A stretch of 37,968 nucleotides of DNA from Myxococcales bacterium. Lineage in GTDB: Bacteria > Myxococcota_A > Polyangia > Polyangiales > Houyiibacteriaceae. The stretch covers positions 1-37,968 of the forward strand of contig JAHBWH010000069.1 in the NCBI GenBank assembly GCA_019637115.1, in the 5' to 3' direction. The notes beneath the pieces are model-generated. The model was not told the origin of the DNA and ran no database searches. It saw only the letters and a list, made by a program, of their open reading frames with translations. Both the position numbers and the translations under genes were made by a program. This document shows positions 9,834 to 18,258 of the stretch, piece by piece (within the stretch, counting starts at the first letter, position 1; every line of letters starts with the position of its first letter).

Positions 9834-10465
9834 TGCAGCCCCTCCACGTTCATCGCCGTCTGGCGTGAGGCCTGGCTGATCTGCAGGGCCCGGACGTAGG
9901 CCACGATGGCCCACCGGTCGTCCTGCGGGATGCTGTGCGCGTACGCCGGCATGTTGCGGATGCCGTTCGTGATCGTCGCGTAGAGCTGACCGTCGGGCAT
10001 GTGCCGGATCCGGTCGTCATGAAGCGTCGGCGCCGCGAGGGCGGAGAAGCCGAGCTGCTGCACGCGCGTCGAGACGAGACCCTGCCCATCCCCCGCGAGC
10101 CCGTGGCAGGGCGCGCAGAAGATGTCGTGGCGCTCGTGGCCGCGCGCGAGGAGGGCCTCCATGCCGCCCTTGCGCTCGATCACCGGGCCCGGGATCTCGA
10201 GGAGCCAAGCCGAGCCGTCCTCGGTGCGGCCGCTCGACAAGGTCGGGTCGACCTCCATCTCGCGGGCCACGGCGCCCTCGACGAGCGGACGCATCGTGCG
10301 CCCGTCCTCGAAGAACTCGCTCCGCTCCTGCGGGTCGTAGCGCGGTTGGTCGTACATGTTCCGAATGGGAACGATCGGGGGCTCCTCCGAGACCTGCCCA
10401 CGGCAACCCAGCGCGGGGGCCGCGAGCGCGGTGAGGATGCCCATCAGCGTCAAGAGGCGGGTCAT
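9830..10465 (-). CDS. actE: Alternative complex III subunit ActE, monoheme cytochrome c
   Basis: Monoheme cytochrome c subunit of ACIII, 211 residues. The N-terminus is a signal sequence ending ALGC (Cys21), so it is probably a lipoprotein facing the periplasm. The PIRNMYDQPRYDPQERSEFFEDGRTMRPLVEGAVARE block is characteristic of ActE. Heme attachment is CAPCH (117-121), with Met172 (RNMPAYA) a likely axial ligand. The ATG at 10465 overlaps the actD stop by 4 nt. The open frame extends far upstream through actD as an antisense-type shadow, so the signal peptide decides the start. Confidence 0.94.
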   Translation of the reverse strand: MTRLLTLMGILTALAAPALGCRGQVSEEPPIVPIRNMYDQPRYDPQERSEFFEDGRTMRPLVEGAVAREMEVDPTLSSGRTEDGSAWLLEIPGPVIERKGGMEALLARGHERHDIFCAPCHGLAGDGQGLVSTRVQQLGFSALAAPTLHDDRIRHMPDGQLYATITNGIRNMPAYAHSIPQDDRWAIVAYVRALQISQASRQTAMNVEGLQ

Positions 10466-11499
10466 CCGATCTCCTCCTCGACGAGCTCGAGGTAGCTCGG
10501 CTCGGTGGACTCGAGCAGAGCGCGGGTCTTTTTCATGTCGAACTTCTGGTCCCCCACCTCGATGGAGATGAAGAACTTGTCGTCCGTCGCCGCTTCGAAG
10601 CGGTCGGACTCGAAGATCGGGTGGTGGTGCCGCGGCAGCTTCGCGAAGTGCAAGATGCCGAAGAGCGTCCCGAAGCCGGTGAGCAGGATGGTCAGCTCGA
10701 ACATGATCGGGACCATCGAGGGGAAGGCCCCGATGCCGGTCGGCTTGCCGCCGATGATGATCGGGTAGTCCCAGTTGTTCATGTACTGGATCATGAGCAC
10801 GGCGCTCACGAGCCCGACCATGCCGGCGATGAAAGAGACGAAGCCGAGCTTCGTCGGGGGCAAGCCCATGGCGTCGTCCAGGCCGTGAACCGGGTACGGA
10901 GTGTGGCAGTCCCACTTCTCGTAGCCCGCGTCGCGCACCTTCTTCGCCGCCTCGGCGAGCGCCTCCGGGCTCTCGTACTCCGCGAGGTAGAGCGCGGGAC
11001 GCTTCTCCGGCTCGCCCTCTCCCACGTGCGAGATCCGCGCGGCGTCGGCCTTCTTCTGGGCCTCGATCGCCTGCGCGCTCGCCGCCTTCGCCGCCTTCGA
11101 CGCCTCGGCCGCCCGCTCGGACGCCTCGAGCGCCTTCTTGGACTCGGCAGCGGCAGCGGCCTCGTCGCCCTTCGCGGCCGCCTTCGCCGCCTTCTTCGCA
11201 GCGTCCTTCGCGACCTCGGCCGACGTGCGCGCCTTCACGGCGTCGACCTCGGCCTCGTCGGCCGCAGCTTCGGCCTCGCCGGCTGCGGCCTTCGTGACCT
11301 TCGAAGGGACGTGCTTCTCGTCGTCCGCCGCTTCGCGCGCGGCGCGCTCGGCGAGTCGCTCGGAGGCCTTGGCGTCGTCCGCGGCAGCCTCGGCCTTCGC
11401 GGCCGCGTCCGCAGCGATCTCTTCGGCGCTCGGCGCACCGACCCCGAGGAGGGTGCTCTTCTTGCGCGGCTTGTCGTCGTCTTTGGTGTCGTCCGCCAT
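10462..11499 (-). CDS. actD: Alternative complex III subunit ActD with long Ala-rich extension
   Basis: DUF3341-type ACIII subunit. The family domain occupies only the C-terminal half (about residues 165-345): YLAEYESPEALAEAAKKVRDAGY, then two predicted helices, with the DCHTPYPVHGLDDAMGL motif before them and GDQKFDMKKTRALLE after. Typical ActD proteins are about 170-200 residues. Here about 160 residues precede the domain, made of Ala, Lys, Glu and Asp in a pattern suggesting a long helix or coiled coil. The ATG at 11499 is 3 nt after the actC stop. The subunit assignment is firm; the extension is unexplained. Confidence 0.92.
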   Translation of the reverse strand: MADDTKDDDKPRKKSTLLGVGAPSAEEIAADAAAKAEAAADDAKASERLAERAAREAADDEKHVPSKVTKAAAGEAEAAADEAEVDAVKARTSAEVAKDAAKKAAKAAAKGDEAAAAAESKKALEASERAAEASKAAKAASAQAIEAQKKADAARISHVGEGEPEKRPALYLAEYESPEALAEAAKKVRDAGYEKWDCHTPYPVHGLDDAMGLPPTKLGFVSFIAGMVGLVSAVLMIQYMNNWDYPIIIGGKPTGIGAFPSMVPIMFELTILLTGFGTLFGILHFAKLPRHHHPIFESDRFEAATDDKFFISIEVGDQKFDMKKTRALLESTEPSYLELVEEEIG

Positions 11500-11502
11500 G
11501 AT

Positions 11503-12972
11503 TCACTCCGCGGGCGCCGGCGCCACCTCGGCGCCGTGGTCGTGAGCGTGCTCGTGCTCGTCGTCGTGATGCTCCGCGTGCGGGTGCGCGTGCGGGAGCG
11601 TCGCCTTGATCTCCGCGATGGCGAACATCGGGATCCACCGCACGAAGAGCAGGAAGAGCGTCATGAAGAGGCCGAAGGTCCCGAGGTAGAGCGCGATGTC
11701 CACCCAGGTCGCCTCGAAGCTGCCCCAACTACCCGGCAGGAAGTCGCGGTAGAGCGAGGTCACGATGATGACGAAGCGCTCGAACCACATGCCGATGTTG
11801 ATGAAGATGGTGATGACGAACATCGCCGGGATGCTCGTTCGGATCCGCTTGAACCAGAAGAGCTGGGGGCTGATCACGTTGCAGCTGACCATCGCCCAGT
11901 AGCTCCACCAGAGCGGGCCCCAGTTGCCCATCTCGTCGAGGTAGCCGAAGCCGAGTCGGTTGTGGAAGAAGACCCACGACTCGTAGGGGTTGCCCGAGTA
12001 CCACGCGATGAAGAACTCGAGCGCGTAGGCGTACCCGACCATGATCCCGGTCGCGAGCATGAACTTGTTCATCAAGTCCAGGTGCTTGAGCGTGACCAGG
12101 TTGTGCAGCCCGAAGACCGCGCGCACGATGAGCATCAGCGTGAGCACGAGCGCGAAGCCGCTGAAGACGGCGCCTGCGACGAAGTAGGGCGGGAAGATCG
12201 TGGTGTGCCAGCCCGGCATCACGGAGGTCGCGAAGTCGAACGAGACGACCGAGTGCACGGAGAGCACGAGGGGCGTGCTGATGGCGGCGAAGATGAGGTA
12301 GCCGCGCTCGTAGTGCTGCCAGTGCCGGTGCGAGCCGCGCCAACCGAGCGCGAGCGCGCCGTAGATGCGCTTGCGCAGGAGGGACTTGCTGCGGTCACGC
12401 AGGGTCGCGAGGTCGGGGATGAGGCCGACGTACCAGAAGATCACCGAGATGGTGAGGTAGGTGTTGACCGCGAACACGTCCCACATGAGAGGGGACTTGA
12501 AGTTCGGCCACATCGCCATCTGGTTGGGGATGGGGAAGAGGTAGTAGTCGAACCAAGGGCGGCCGGTGTGGAGCGCTGGGAAGATCGACGCGCAGAGGAC
12601 GGCGAAGACCGTCATCGCCTCCGCGAAGCGGTTGATGCTCGTGCGCCAGTTCTGCCGAAAGAGGAAGAGGATGGCGCTGATGAGCGTGCCGGCGTGACCG
12701 ATGCCGATCCACCACACGAAGTTGGTGATGTCCCAGGCCCAGTAGTTGGGGCTGTTGTTACCCCACACGCCGACGCCCATGGTCACGAGGTAGCCGATGC
12801 AGGCCACCATCAGACCGAGCAGACCGACGCTCGGGAGGAAGAGGATCCACCAACCGCGCGGCGCCTTGGTCTCGGTGACCCGACAGACCGCCTCGGTGAC
12901 GTCGTTGAAGGTGGTTCCCTCGGGGAGGAGACTGCGCTCCCCGAGCTCGGTGATGGGAGCTGCGGCGCTCAT
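11503..12972 (-). CDS. actC: Alternative complex III subunit ActC, NrfD/PsrC-like
   Basis: Integral membrane subunit thought to hold a quinol site; 489 residues with about 10 predicted helices. Recognisable segments are [39 protein letters not shown] and [38 protein letters not shown], all typical of ActC. The C-terminal tail is His-rich ([20 protein letters not shown]). The ATG overlaps the actB stop by 4 nt (ATGA at 12969-12972). Confidence 0.96.
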   Translation of the reverse strand: MSAAAPITELGERSLLPEGTTFNDVTEAVCRVTETKAPRGWWILFLPSVGLLGLMVACIGYLVTMGVGVWGNNSPNYWAWDITNFVWWIGIGHAGTLISAILFLFRQNWRTSINRFAEAMTVFAVLCASIFPALHTGRPWFDYYLFPIPNQMAMWPNFKSPLMWDVFAVNTYLTISVIFWYVGLIPDLATLRDRSKSLLRKRIYGALALGWRGSHRHWQHYERGYLIFAAISTPLVLSVHSVVSFDFATSVMPGWHTTIFPPYFVAGAVFSGFALVLTLMLIVRAVFGLHNLVTLKHLDLMNKFMLATGIMVGYAYALEFFIAWYSGNPYESWVFFHNRLGFGYLDEMGNWGPLWWSYWAMVSCNVISPQLFWFKRIRTSIPAMFVITIFINIGMWFERFVIIVTSLYRDFLPGSWGSFEATWVDIALYLGTFGLFMTLFLLFVRWIPMFAIAEIKATLPHAHPHAEHHDDEHEHAHDHGAEVAPAPAE

Positions 12973-15900
12973 CCGTGAGCCTCCCCGTCGTGGCCGTGAC
13001 CACTGGCGAGATGCGGGTTCGGGTGTCGAATCTTGGCGAGGAAGGTCGTGCGCGGCTGTGCGCCGACCTCGGCCAGGAGCTTGTATCGGCGGTTCGTGGC
13101 GTCCGCGCGCGAGACGCGGCTGTCGCTGTCGTTCAAGTCACCGAAGACGATCGCGCCCGTCGGGCAGGCGGCCTGGCAGGCGGTGATGATGTCCCCGTCG
13201 CGAAGCGGCCGCTGCTCCCGGCGCGAGGCGAACTTCGCGGCCTGGATGCGCTGGACGCAGTACGAGCACTTCTCGATCACGCCGCGCATCCGAACCGTGA
13301 CGTTCGGGTTGAACTGCATCTTGCGCAGCTCCGGGAACTCCCCGTGGAAGCCCCAGGGGTCGTCGAGGTGATTGTGCCAGTCGAGGTAGTTGAAGCGCCG
13401 GACCTTGTACGGGCAGTTGTTGGCGCAGTAGCGGGTGCCGATGCACCGGTTGTACGCCATGTCGTTGAGGCCCTCGGGGCTGTGCGCCGTCGCGTTGACG
13501 GGACACACGTTCTCGCAGGGCGCCTCCTCGCAGTGCTGGCAGCCGATGGGCTGCATCGCGATCTCGGGGGCGTCGACGTCGTCACCGACGAAGTAGCGGT
13601 CGATGCGGAGCCAGGCCATCTCTCGGCCTCGCTTGACCTCCTGCTTGCCGACGGCCGGGATGTTGTTCTCGGCCTGGCACGCGATCGTGCAGGTGTTGCA
13701 ACCCGTGCACGCGGAGAGGTCGATGACCATCCCCCATTTGTGCAGCGGGCGACCCGTCGCGACCTCGCGCGGCGAGTAGTCGACCTGGGTCCAGAGCGGC
13801 CCGATCGCGTCCATCTCGACCGTGCGGTACGAGGCGAACTCGGGCTCGGCCTTGTACTGCTCGAGGGTCGCGTCGATCGCGATCGGGCGCCCCTCCATGT
13901 AGCCGTGCTCTTGCGTGAAGACGAGGTCGTACTTCGCGCCGGTCTTCTCCGCGCGCGCGCCGCTGGCGAAGCCGAAGCCGTCGACCGTGCGCAGCGGGTA
14001 GACGTCGAAGCCGCCCGCGGTCCAGCTCGGCTCGGGGCCAACGCCCGGCCACGTCTGCTGGTTGCCGTAGCGCCCCGCCGCCGTCCGCCCCCACCCGAGC
14101 ATGAGCGAGATGGAGTAGTCCGCGTGGCCCGGCACCGCGGCGACCGGGAGCTCGACGCGGCGGTCGCCGACGCTGAGGCGGATCATGTCGCCGTTGCGCA
14201 GCCCGAGCTCGTCGCGGGTGCGACGCGACATGATGGCTGCGTTGTCCCAGGCGAGCTTGCTGATCGGGTCGGGCGCCTCGAGCGCCCAGAGGTTGTTCGC
14301 GTGGCGCCCGTCGAAGAGGGCAGCGTCGGTGAGGAACTGGACCTCGAGGTTGTCGCGCCCGAGCGCGGCGCGCTCGGGTGCCTCGCGGACGGCGAGGGCG
14401 ACGGCCTCCGCCTGCACCGACACGGGGAGCGGCGCCTCGGAGGTGCCGGGGACGGCGCCGGCGTGCAAGACGCGCCGCCACTCGCGCTCGAGCGCCGCGG
14501 CGCCGACGCGGTCGCGGAAGGTGCGGCGAACGAGGTGATGGCCCCGCCAGTTGCGCTCACCGGCGACCATCGCGAGCAGCTCGAGCGGGCTGCGCCCGCC
14601 GAAGAGCGGCGCGATGAGCGGCTGCTGGATCGAGATGGTGCCGTCGACCGAGCGCTGGTCACCCCAGGTCTCGAGCTCGTGCGCGAGCGGGACGTGCCAG
14701 GTGCAACGCTGGCTCGTCTCGTCGCGATGCGACGAGAGGTGCACCGTCGTCAGGCCGTCTCGCCCGAGGAGCTCGGCGAAGCCGAGATCCGCGGGAGCGT
14801 CGAAGGCCGGGTTGCCGCCGAGGATGAAGAGGGTGCGGACGCTCCCCAGCTCGGACGCGAGCTCGCGAATGGACGCGGTCGAGACCGGCTGGTCGGGATC
14901 CGAGGGCGAGTGGTAACGGACCGCGCCGCCGACCGCGCCGAGCGCGTGGTTGATGGCGGCCGCGAGCGCGTGCACCCGCGCAGGCTGACGCAACCCGGGC
15001 ACGATGAAGCTGCGACCAGGCTGCGTGCGATTGCTGCGCTCCGGGACGCCCGCGAGGTCGTCCGCCAGCGCGGCGATGAACGCGCTCCAGCCCTCGTCCG
15101 CCCGGGCGCCAGCGACCGCCGCCGAGACCGCGCCGAGCTCCACGCCTCGCTCCCCGAGCGCCTTCGCGAGGCAGCCCAAGAAACGCTCGACGTCCTGCGC
15201 CGCCACCCGGAGGCGATGGTCGGCGGACGCGCCCGTGACCGTGAAGGCGCCCTCGACGCTGTAGAGGCGGAGCATGTGCTGCCGCTCCGGCTGGGTCAGG
15301 CTGCGGCGCGCGCCGTAGCCTCGCCCCGCGCGCACCGAGCCCGGCTCGGTGCCGAGGAAGTCGCTGTCGAGGGCGAGCACGACGTCCGCCTGCGCGACAT
15401 CGAAGACCGGCATCGCGGGCTGGCCGAACGCGAGGCGGGCGCCTTCGCGCTGCGCGTCGTCGTTGATCGGCGCGTAGGTGTGGATCTTCGCCTGCGGGAA
15501 GCGCTGCTGGAGGAGCCGGCGGACACGGAGGACCGAAGGGCTGTTCGTGGGCTGCATGAGCACGCGCAGGCCTGCGCCCCCGTCGCGCTCGTGCGCGCTC
15601 ACGAGCGCGCGGAGCGCCTCGTCGAGCTCCGCGAAGGTCTTGTCGACGAGCGTGTCGCCCTCTCGCTGGGCGGGGCCCTGCGAGCGGTCGGGATCGTAGA
15701 GGTCCCAGATGGCCTGCTGCGCGAGCAGGTCCGTCGCGCCGAGGCTCGAGGGGTGCTCGGGGTTGCCCTCGATTTTCGTCGGCCGCCCCTCGTGGCTCGT
15801 GACGACGAGCCCGAGCGCGTCGTTGCCGCGCTGGGTCACCGTCGCGAAGTGGAGCGGGATGCCCGGCTGCAGGTACTCCGGCCCCTCGACGTAGGGGAGG

Positions 15901-16202
15901 ATGTTCTCCACGGGACGTCGAATGCACGCTTGGAGGCTGAGCGCCGCGGCCGCGGTCCCGCTGGTCGCGAGGAAGCCACGACGGCTGAGCTTGGGCTGGT
16001 CCGCGAGCCGGTCTTCACCGGCGCTGCGCTTCTTCAAGAGCGCGCTCGTGCCGACGAGCCCATCGAGGAAGCCCCCCGCGGAGGGCGCCTCGGTCTCGGC
16101 TCGGGCCTGTTTGTCTTCGGGAGCGGCGAGCTTGTCCTCGAGGCTACGCCACATGGCGCGGCCCTTTCCTACGGGAAGCTCGTTAGGCTTGCGACGGCTC
16201 AT
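12969..16202 (-). CDS. actB: Alternative complex III subunit ActB, molybdopterin-oxidoreductase-like with Fe-S domain
   Basis: Largest ACIII subunit, 1077 residues. It fuses a molybdopterin-oxidoreductase-like region (about 95-800) to a four-cluster ferredoxin region (about 825-1020). A twin-arginine-type signal ([10 protein letters not shown], Arg74-Arg75) sits after a long leader, as usual for ActB. Fe-S motifs in order: [41 protein letters not shown] paired with CQAACP. In the family the molybdopterin-like half carries no Mo cofactor. The C-terminus is mildly His-rich. It starts 15 nt after actA. Confidence 0.96.
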   Translation of the reverse strand: MSRRKPNELPVGKGRAMWRSLEDKLAAPEDKQARAETEAPSAGGFLDGLVGTSALLKKRSAGEDRLADQPKLSRRGFLATSGTAAAALSLQACIRRPVENILPYVEGPEYLQPGIPLHFATVTQRGNDALGLVVTSHEGRPTKIEGNPEHPSSLGATDLLAQQAIWDLYDPDRSQGPAQREGDTLVDKTFAELDEALRALVSAHERDGGAGLRVLMQPTNSPSVLRVRRLLQQRFPQAKIHTYAPINDDAQREGARLAFGQPAMPVFDVAQADVVLALDSDFLGTEPGSVRAGRGYGARRSLTQPERQHMLRLYSVEGAFTVTGASADHRLRVAAQDVERFLGCLAKALGERGVELGAVSAAVAGARADEGWSAFIAALADDLAGVPERSNRTQPGRSFIVPGLRQPARVHALAAAINHALGAVGGAVRYHSPSDPDQPVSTASIRELASELGSVRTLFILGGNPAFDAPADLGFAELLGRDGLTTVHLSSHRDETSQRCTWHVPLAHELETWGDQRSVDGTISIQQPLIAPLFGGRSPLELLAMVAGERNWRGHHLVRRTFRDRVGAAALEREWRRVLHAGAVPGTSEAPLPVSVQAEAVALAVREAPERAALGRDNLEVQFLTDAALFDGRHANNLWALEAPDPISKLAWDNAAIMSRRTRDELGLRNGDMIRLSVGDRRVELPVAAVPGHADYSISLMLGWGRTAAGRYGNQQTWPGVGPEPSWTAGGFDVYPLRTVDGFGFASGARAEKTGAKYDLVFTQEHGYMEGRPIAIDATLEQYKAEPEFASYRTVEMDAIGPLWTQVDYSPREVATGRPLHKWGMVIDLSACTGCNTCTIACQAENNIPAVGKQEVKRGREMAWLRIDRYFVGDDVDAPEIAMQPIGCQHCEEAPCENVCPVNATAHSPEGLNDMAYNRCIGTRYCANNCPYKVRRFNYLDWHNHLDDPWGFHGEFPELRKMQFNPNVTVRMRGVIEKCSYCVQRIQAAKFASRREQRPLRDGDIITACQAACPTGAIVFGDLNDSDSRVSRADATNRRYKLLAEVGAQPRTTFLAKIRHPNPHLASGHGHDGEAHG

Positions 16203-16217
16203 GTCTTCACGCCCTCG

Positions 16218-16856
16218 TCAGCGGTGGCAGCCCGAGCAATGCTCGGGGGGGTTCACGCGCGCTACGTGTTCGGCCATGTTGGAGAGCCACGCCTGGTCGG
16301 GCTCCCACTCCATGTTCGTGATCTCGTCGCGCGGGCGGAGATTCGGACCGGGGTCGCGGTGGCACTCGAGGCACCACTGCATCGCGATGGGCTGGTCCAC
16401 GCGGACCACCTCCATCTGGTCGATCCGCCCGTGGCAGCTGACGCAACCGACGCCTGCCGCGAGGTGGACCGAGTGATCGAAGTACGTGTGATCCGGCAGC
16501 ACGTGCGCCTTCACCCACGCGATGGACTCGCCCGTCTCCCAGCTCTCGCGCACCGGCGCGAGGCGGGCCGACTCGGGGTGCACGACCGAGTGGCAGCCCA
16601 TGCAGGTCTGCGTCGGCGGGATGTTGGCCTTGGCCGAACGCTCCACCGCCGAGTGGCAGTAGCGGCAGTCCATGCCGAGCTCACCCGCGTGCAGGCGATG
16701 GCTATACGGCACCGGCTGCTCCGGCTCGTAGCCAACCTGGAGGTGGCTCGGTGAGAGGTAATACCAAATCGCTCCCACGAGCCCGATGCCGCCGACGGTC
16801 GCGGCGCCACCGAGCATCAGCGGCAGGAGATTGAGAGAGCGGGGGAAGATCTGCAT
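16218..16856 (-). CDS. actA: Alternative complex III subunit ActA, pentaheme cytochrome c
   Basis: First gene of the respiratory operon; 212 residues. One N-terminal helix (about 10-33) anchors a periplasmic domain with five heme-attachment motifs: CRYCH (64), CMGCH (85), CVSCH (138), CLECH (162) and CSGCH (207). The last heme motif ends just one residue before the C-terminus. The VPYSHRLHAGELGMDCRYCHSAVE block is typical of ActA. It passes electrons from the ActB clusters toward cytochrome c. An AGGA-like element lies upstream of the ATG. Confidence 0.95.
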   Translation of the reverse strand: MQIFPRSLNLLPLMLGGAATVGGIGLVGAIWYYLSPSHLQVGYEPEQPVPYSHRLHAGELGMDCRYCHSAVERSAKANIPPTQTCMGCHSVVHPESARLAPVRESWETGESIAWVKAHVLPDHTYFDHSVHLAAGVGCVSCHGRIDQMEVVRVDQPIAMQWCLECHRDPGPNLRPRDEITNMEWEPDQAWLSNMAEHVARVNPPEHCSGCHR

Positions 16857-16888
16857 CTCGGAGTCGTTTCCTGGGGCTCGCGGCCCGC

Positions 16889-16917
16889 CTTTTAGGCGAA
16901 GGGCCGACCGCGGACAA
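16889..16917 (-). promoter_or_regulatory. Possible sigma70-type promoter of the act-cta operon, or a hairpin
   Basis: On the minus strand TTGTCC (16917-16912), a 17-nt spacer and TAAAAG (16894-16889) precede actA. The -10 lies inside a dyad, CGCCT-AAA-AGGCG, flanked by GGCC/GGCC, so the same bases could form an RNA hairpin at the end of the upstream gene. No T-tract follows. Only 70 bp separate the two genes, so read-through is also possible. Confidence 0.4.
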
Positions 16918-16926
16918 GTCGAGAAT

Positions 16927-17397
16927 TCAAGGCGCGGCGAGGATTTGTGCGACCTCGCGCGCGTGAGCGGGACAATTGCGTGCGATCAGCACGAGGCGGA
17001 GCGTGCCGTCGGCGGTGAGGGCGCGGGTGCGCACCGCCTCGGGGGCGATCTCGCGCGGGGCGCCCGCGTCCGAGGACGGGTCTCGAAGGGTCGCGCGGAC
17101 CGCGACGAGCATGCCGTCGTGCACCTCGAAGCGCGCCTCGAGGACCTCGGCGTCGGCGGACGACGAGACGAAGTCGAGCCGGACGACGCCGTCGTCTCCA
17201 ACGCTCGTCTCCCACGTCCCTTCGTGCGTGAAGCGGGCGCGAACGTCCGCGGCCGTCATCCCGAGCCGCACGCCGAGGGCTGCGGTCGGGTCCCCGTCGC
17301 GAACGGATGCTCGTACGAGCGCCCAGCTGGCTGGCACGACGAGTGCCAGCGCAGCCGCGGCGACCCAGAGCTTGGATGGCTGGGCCTCGGGCTTCAT
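16927..17397 (-). CDS. Unknown small exported or anchored protein
   Basis: 156 residues, not recognised. A hydrophobic N-terminal helix (about 9-28) is a signal peptide or anchor. The rest is polar, and the segment ALGVRLGMTAADVRARFTHEGTWETS resembles the G-M-t-xx-dV-xxxF repeat seen in several small periplasmic proteins. The C-terminus reads RLVLIARNCPAHAREVAQILAAP. The gene lies 70 bp upstream of actA on the same strand and could be co-transcribed. The ribosome site is weak. Confidence 0.65.
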   Translation of the reverse strand: MKPEAQPSKLWVAAAALALVVPASWALVRASVRDGDPTAALGVRLGMTAADVRARFTHEGTWETSVGDDGVVRLDFVSSSADAEVLEARFEVHDGMLVAVRATLRDPSSDAGAPREIAPEAVRTRALTADGTLRLVLIARNCPAHAREVAQILAAP

Positions 17398-17552
17398 GCG
17401 TGCGCCGGGGGGCTAGGGCTCGTGACGCGGCGAGTCAAGCTGACGTTGGGTCACGTGGGGAGTTTCCCGAAATCCCACGTGATCCTGCGCAACGGCGCGC
17501 CGCGCGGCGGATGCGCTGGTGCCGAGGCGACCTTTCGGCCTACAACCCCTCC

Positions 17553-18209
17553 ATGGCCGATCAGAGCTCGCGTGACGGGATGGGGTACCACACGAGCGCC
17601 ATCCTCCAGTGGACCGCGGCGCAACACGCGCCGCACGACGCGGGGCTCGTCCGCGCGTTCGAGGCGCCTTCGCGCGAAGAGATGCCCGCGATCCAGATCG
17701 GCCCGAACGAAGGCCGGACGCTCGAGCTCCTTCTTCGGCTCGCTGGCGCGCGGAAGGTCGTCGAGATCGGCACCCTCGCGGGCTACTCGGCGATCTGGAT
17801 GGCGCGGGCGCTGCCTCCGGGCGGGCATCTCTGGACCTTCGAGCGCGAGGCCCACCACGCGGCCGTCGCCCGGGCCAACTTCGAAGCGGCGGGGGTCGCG
17901 GAGCGCGTGACGATCTTGGTCGGGGACGCGCTGGAGAGGTTGGCGGAGATCGAGCCCGAGGGGCCCTTCTGCGCGGTCTTCGTCGACGCCGACAAGGGCA
18001 ACTACGATCGCTACGGCCGCTGGGCGGCCGAGCACGTGCGTTCGGGCGGCCTGCTCCTCGGCGACAACGCCTTCTTCTTCGGGCGCCTGCTCGAGGAAGG
18101 CGACGCGGAGGCGGCCGCGATGCGTCGCTTCCACGAGGAGAGCCGCGCCGCGTTCGACACCGTCTGCCTCCCCACGCCCGATGGGCTGCTGCTCGGCGTC
18201 CACCGCTGA
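17553..18209 (+). CDS. SAM-dependent O-methyltransferase, class I
   Basis: 218-residue methyltransferase of the caffeoyl-CoA/catechol O-methyltransferase-like family (Methyltransf_3). Visible motifs: NEGRTLELLLRLAGARKVVEIGTLAGYSAIWMA (SAM-binding motif I, EIGTLAGYS), LWTFERE (end of strand 2, Glu binding the SAM ribose), VGDALERL and VFVDADKGNYDRY (motif IV with the metal-binding Asp), then GGLLLGDNAFF. The ATG at 17553 gives the usual family length. A further in-frame region upstream is non-coding shadow. Substrate unknown. It is divergent from the gene at 16927 across a 155-bp gap. Confidence 0.88.
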   Translation: MADQSSRDGMGYHTSAILQWTAAQHAPHDAGLVRAFEAPSREEMPAIQIGPNEGRTLELLLRLAGARKVVEIGTLAGYSAIWMARALPPGGHLWTFEREAHHAAVARANFEAAGVAERVTILVGDALERLAEIEPEGPFCAVFVDADKGNYDRYGRWAAEHVRSGGLLLGDNAFFFGRLLEEGDAEAAAMRRFHEESRAAFDTVCLPTPDGLLLGVHR

Positions 18210-18258
18210 CGCGCGGAGATCGAAGCCCCTGACGCCATTGCTGTAGCATCGCCGGCGG

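Noticed and set aside
7707-9899. 730-residue plus-strand open frame
   Set aside because: Antisense to actF and the unknown membrane gene; repeated Val/Arg/Glu strings from reverse-read His/Asp codons.
12975-16754. 1259-residue plus-strand open frame
   Set aside because: Antisense to actB and actA, whose heme and Fe-S motifs prove the minus strand. Composition is low-complexity Arg/Ala/Val/Asp.
18229-18249. Possible promoter before the first kinase gene (CTGACG ... TAGCAT)
   Set aside because: The spacing between the boxes is only 9 nt, far from 16-18.
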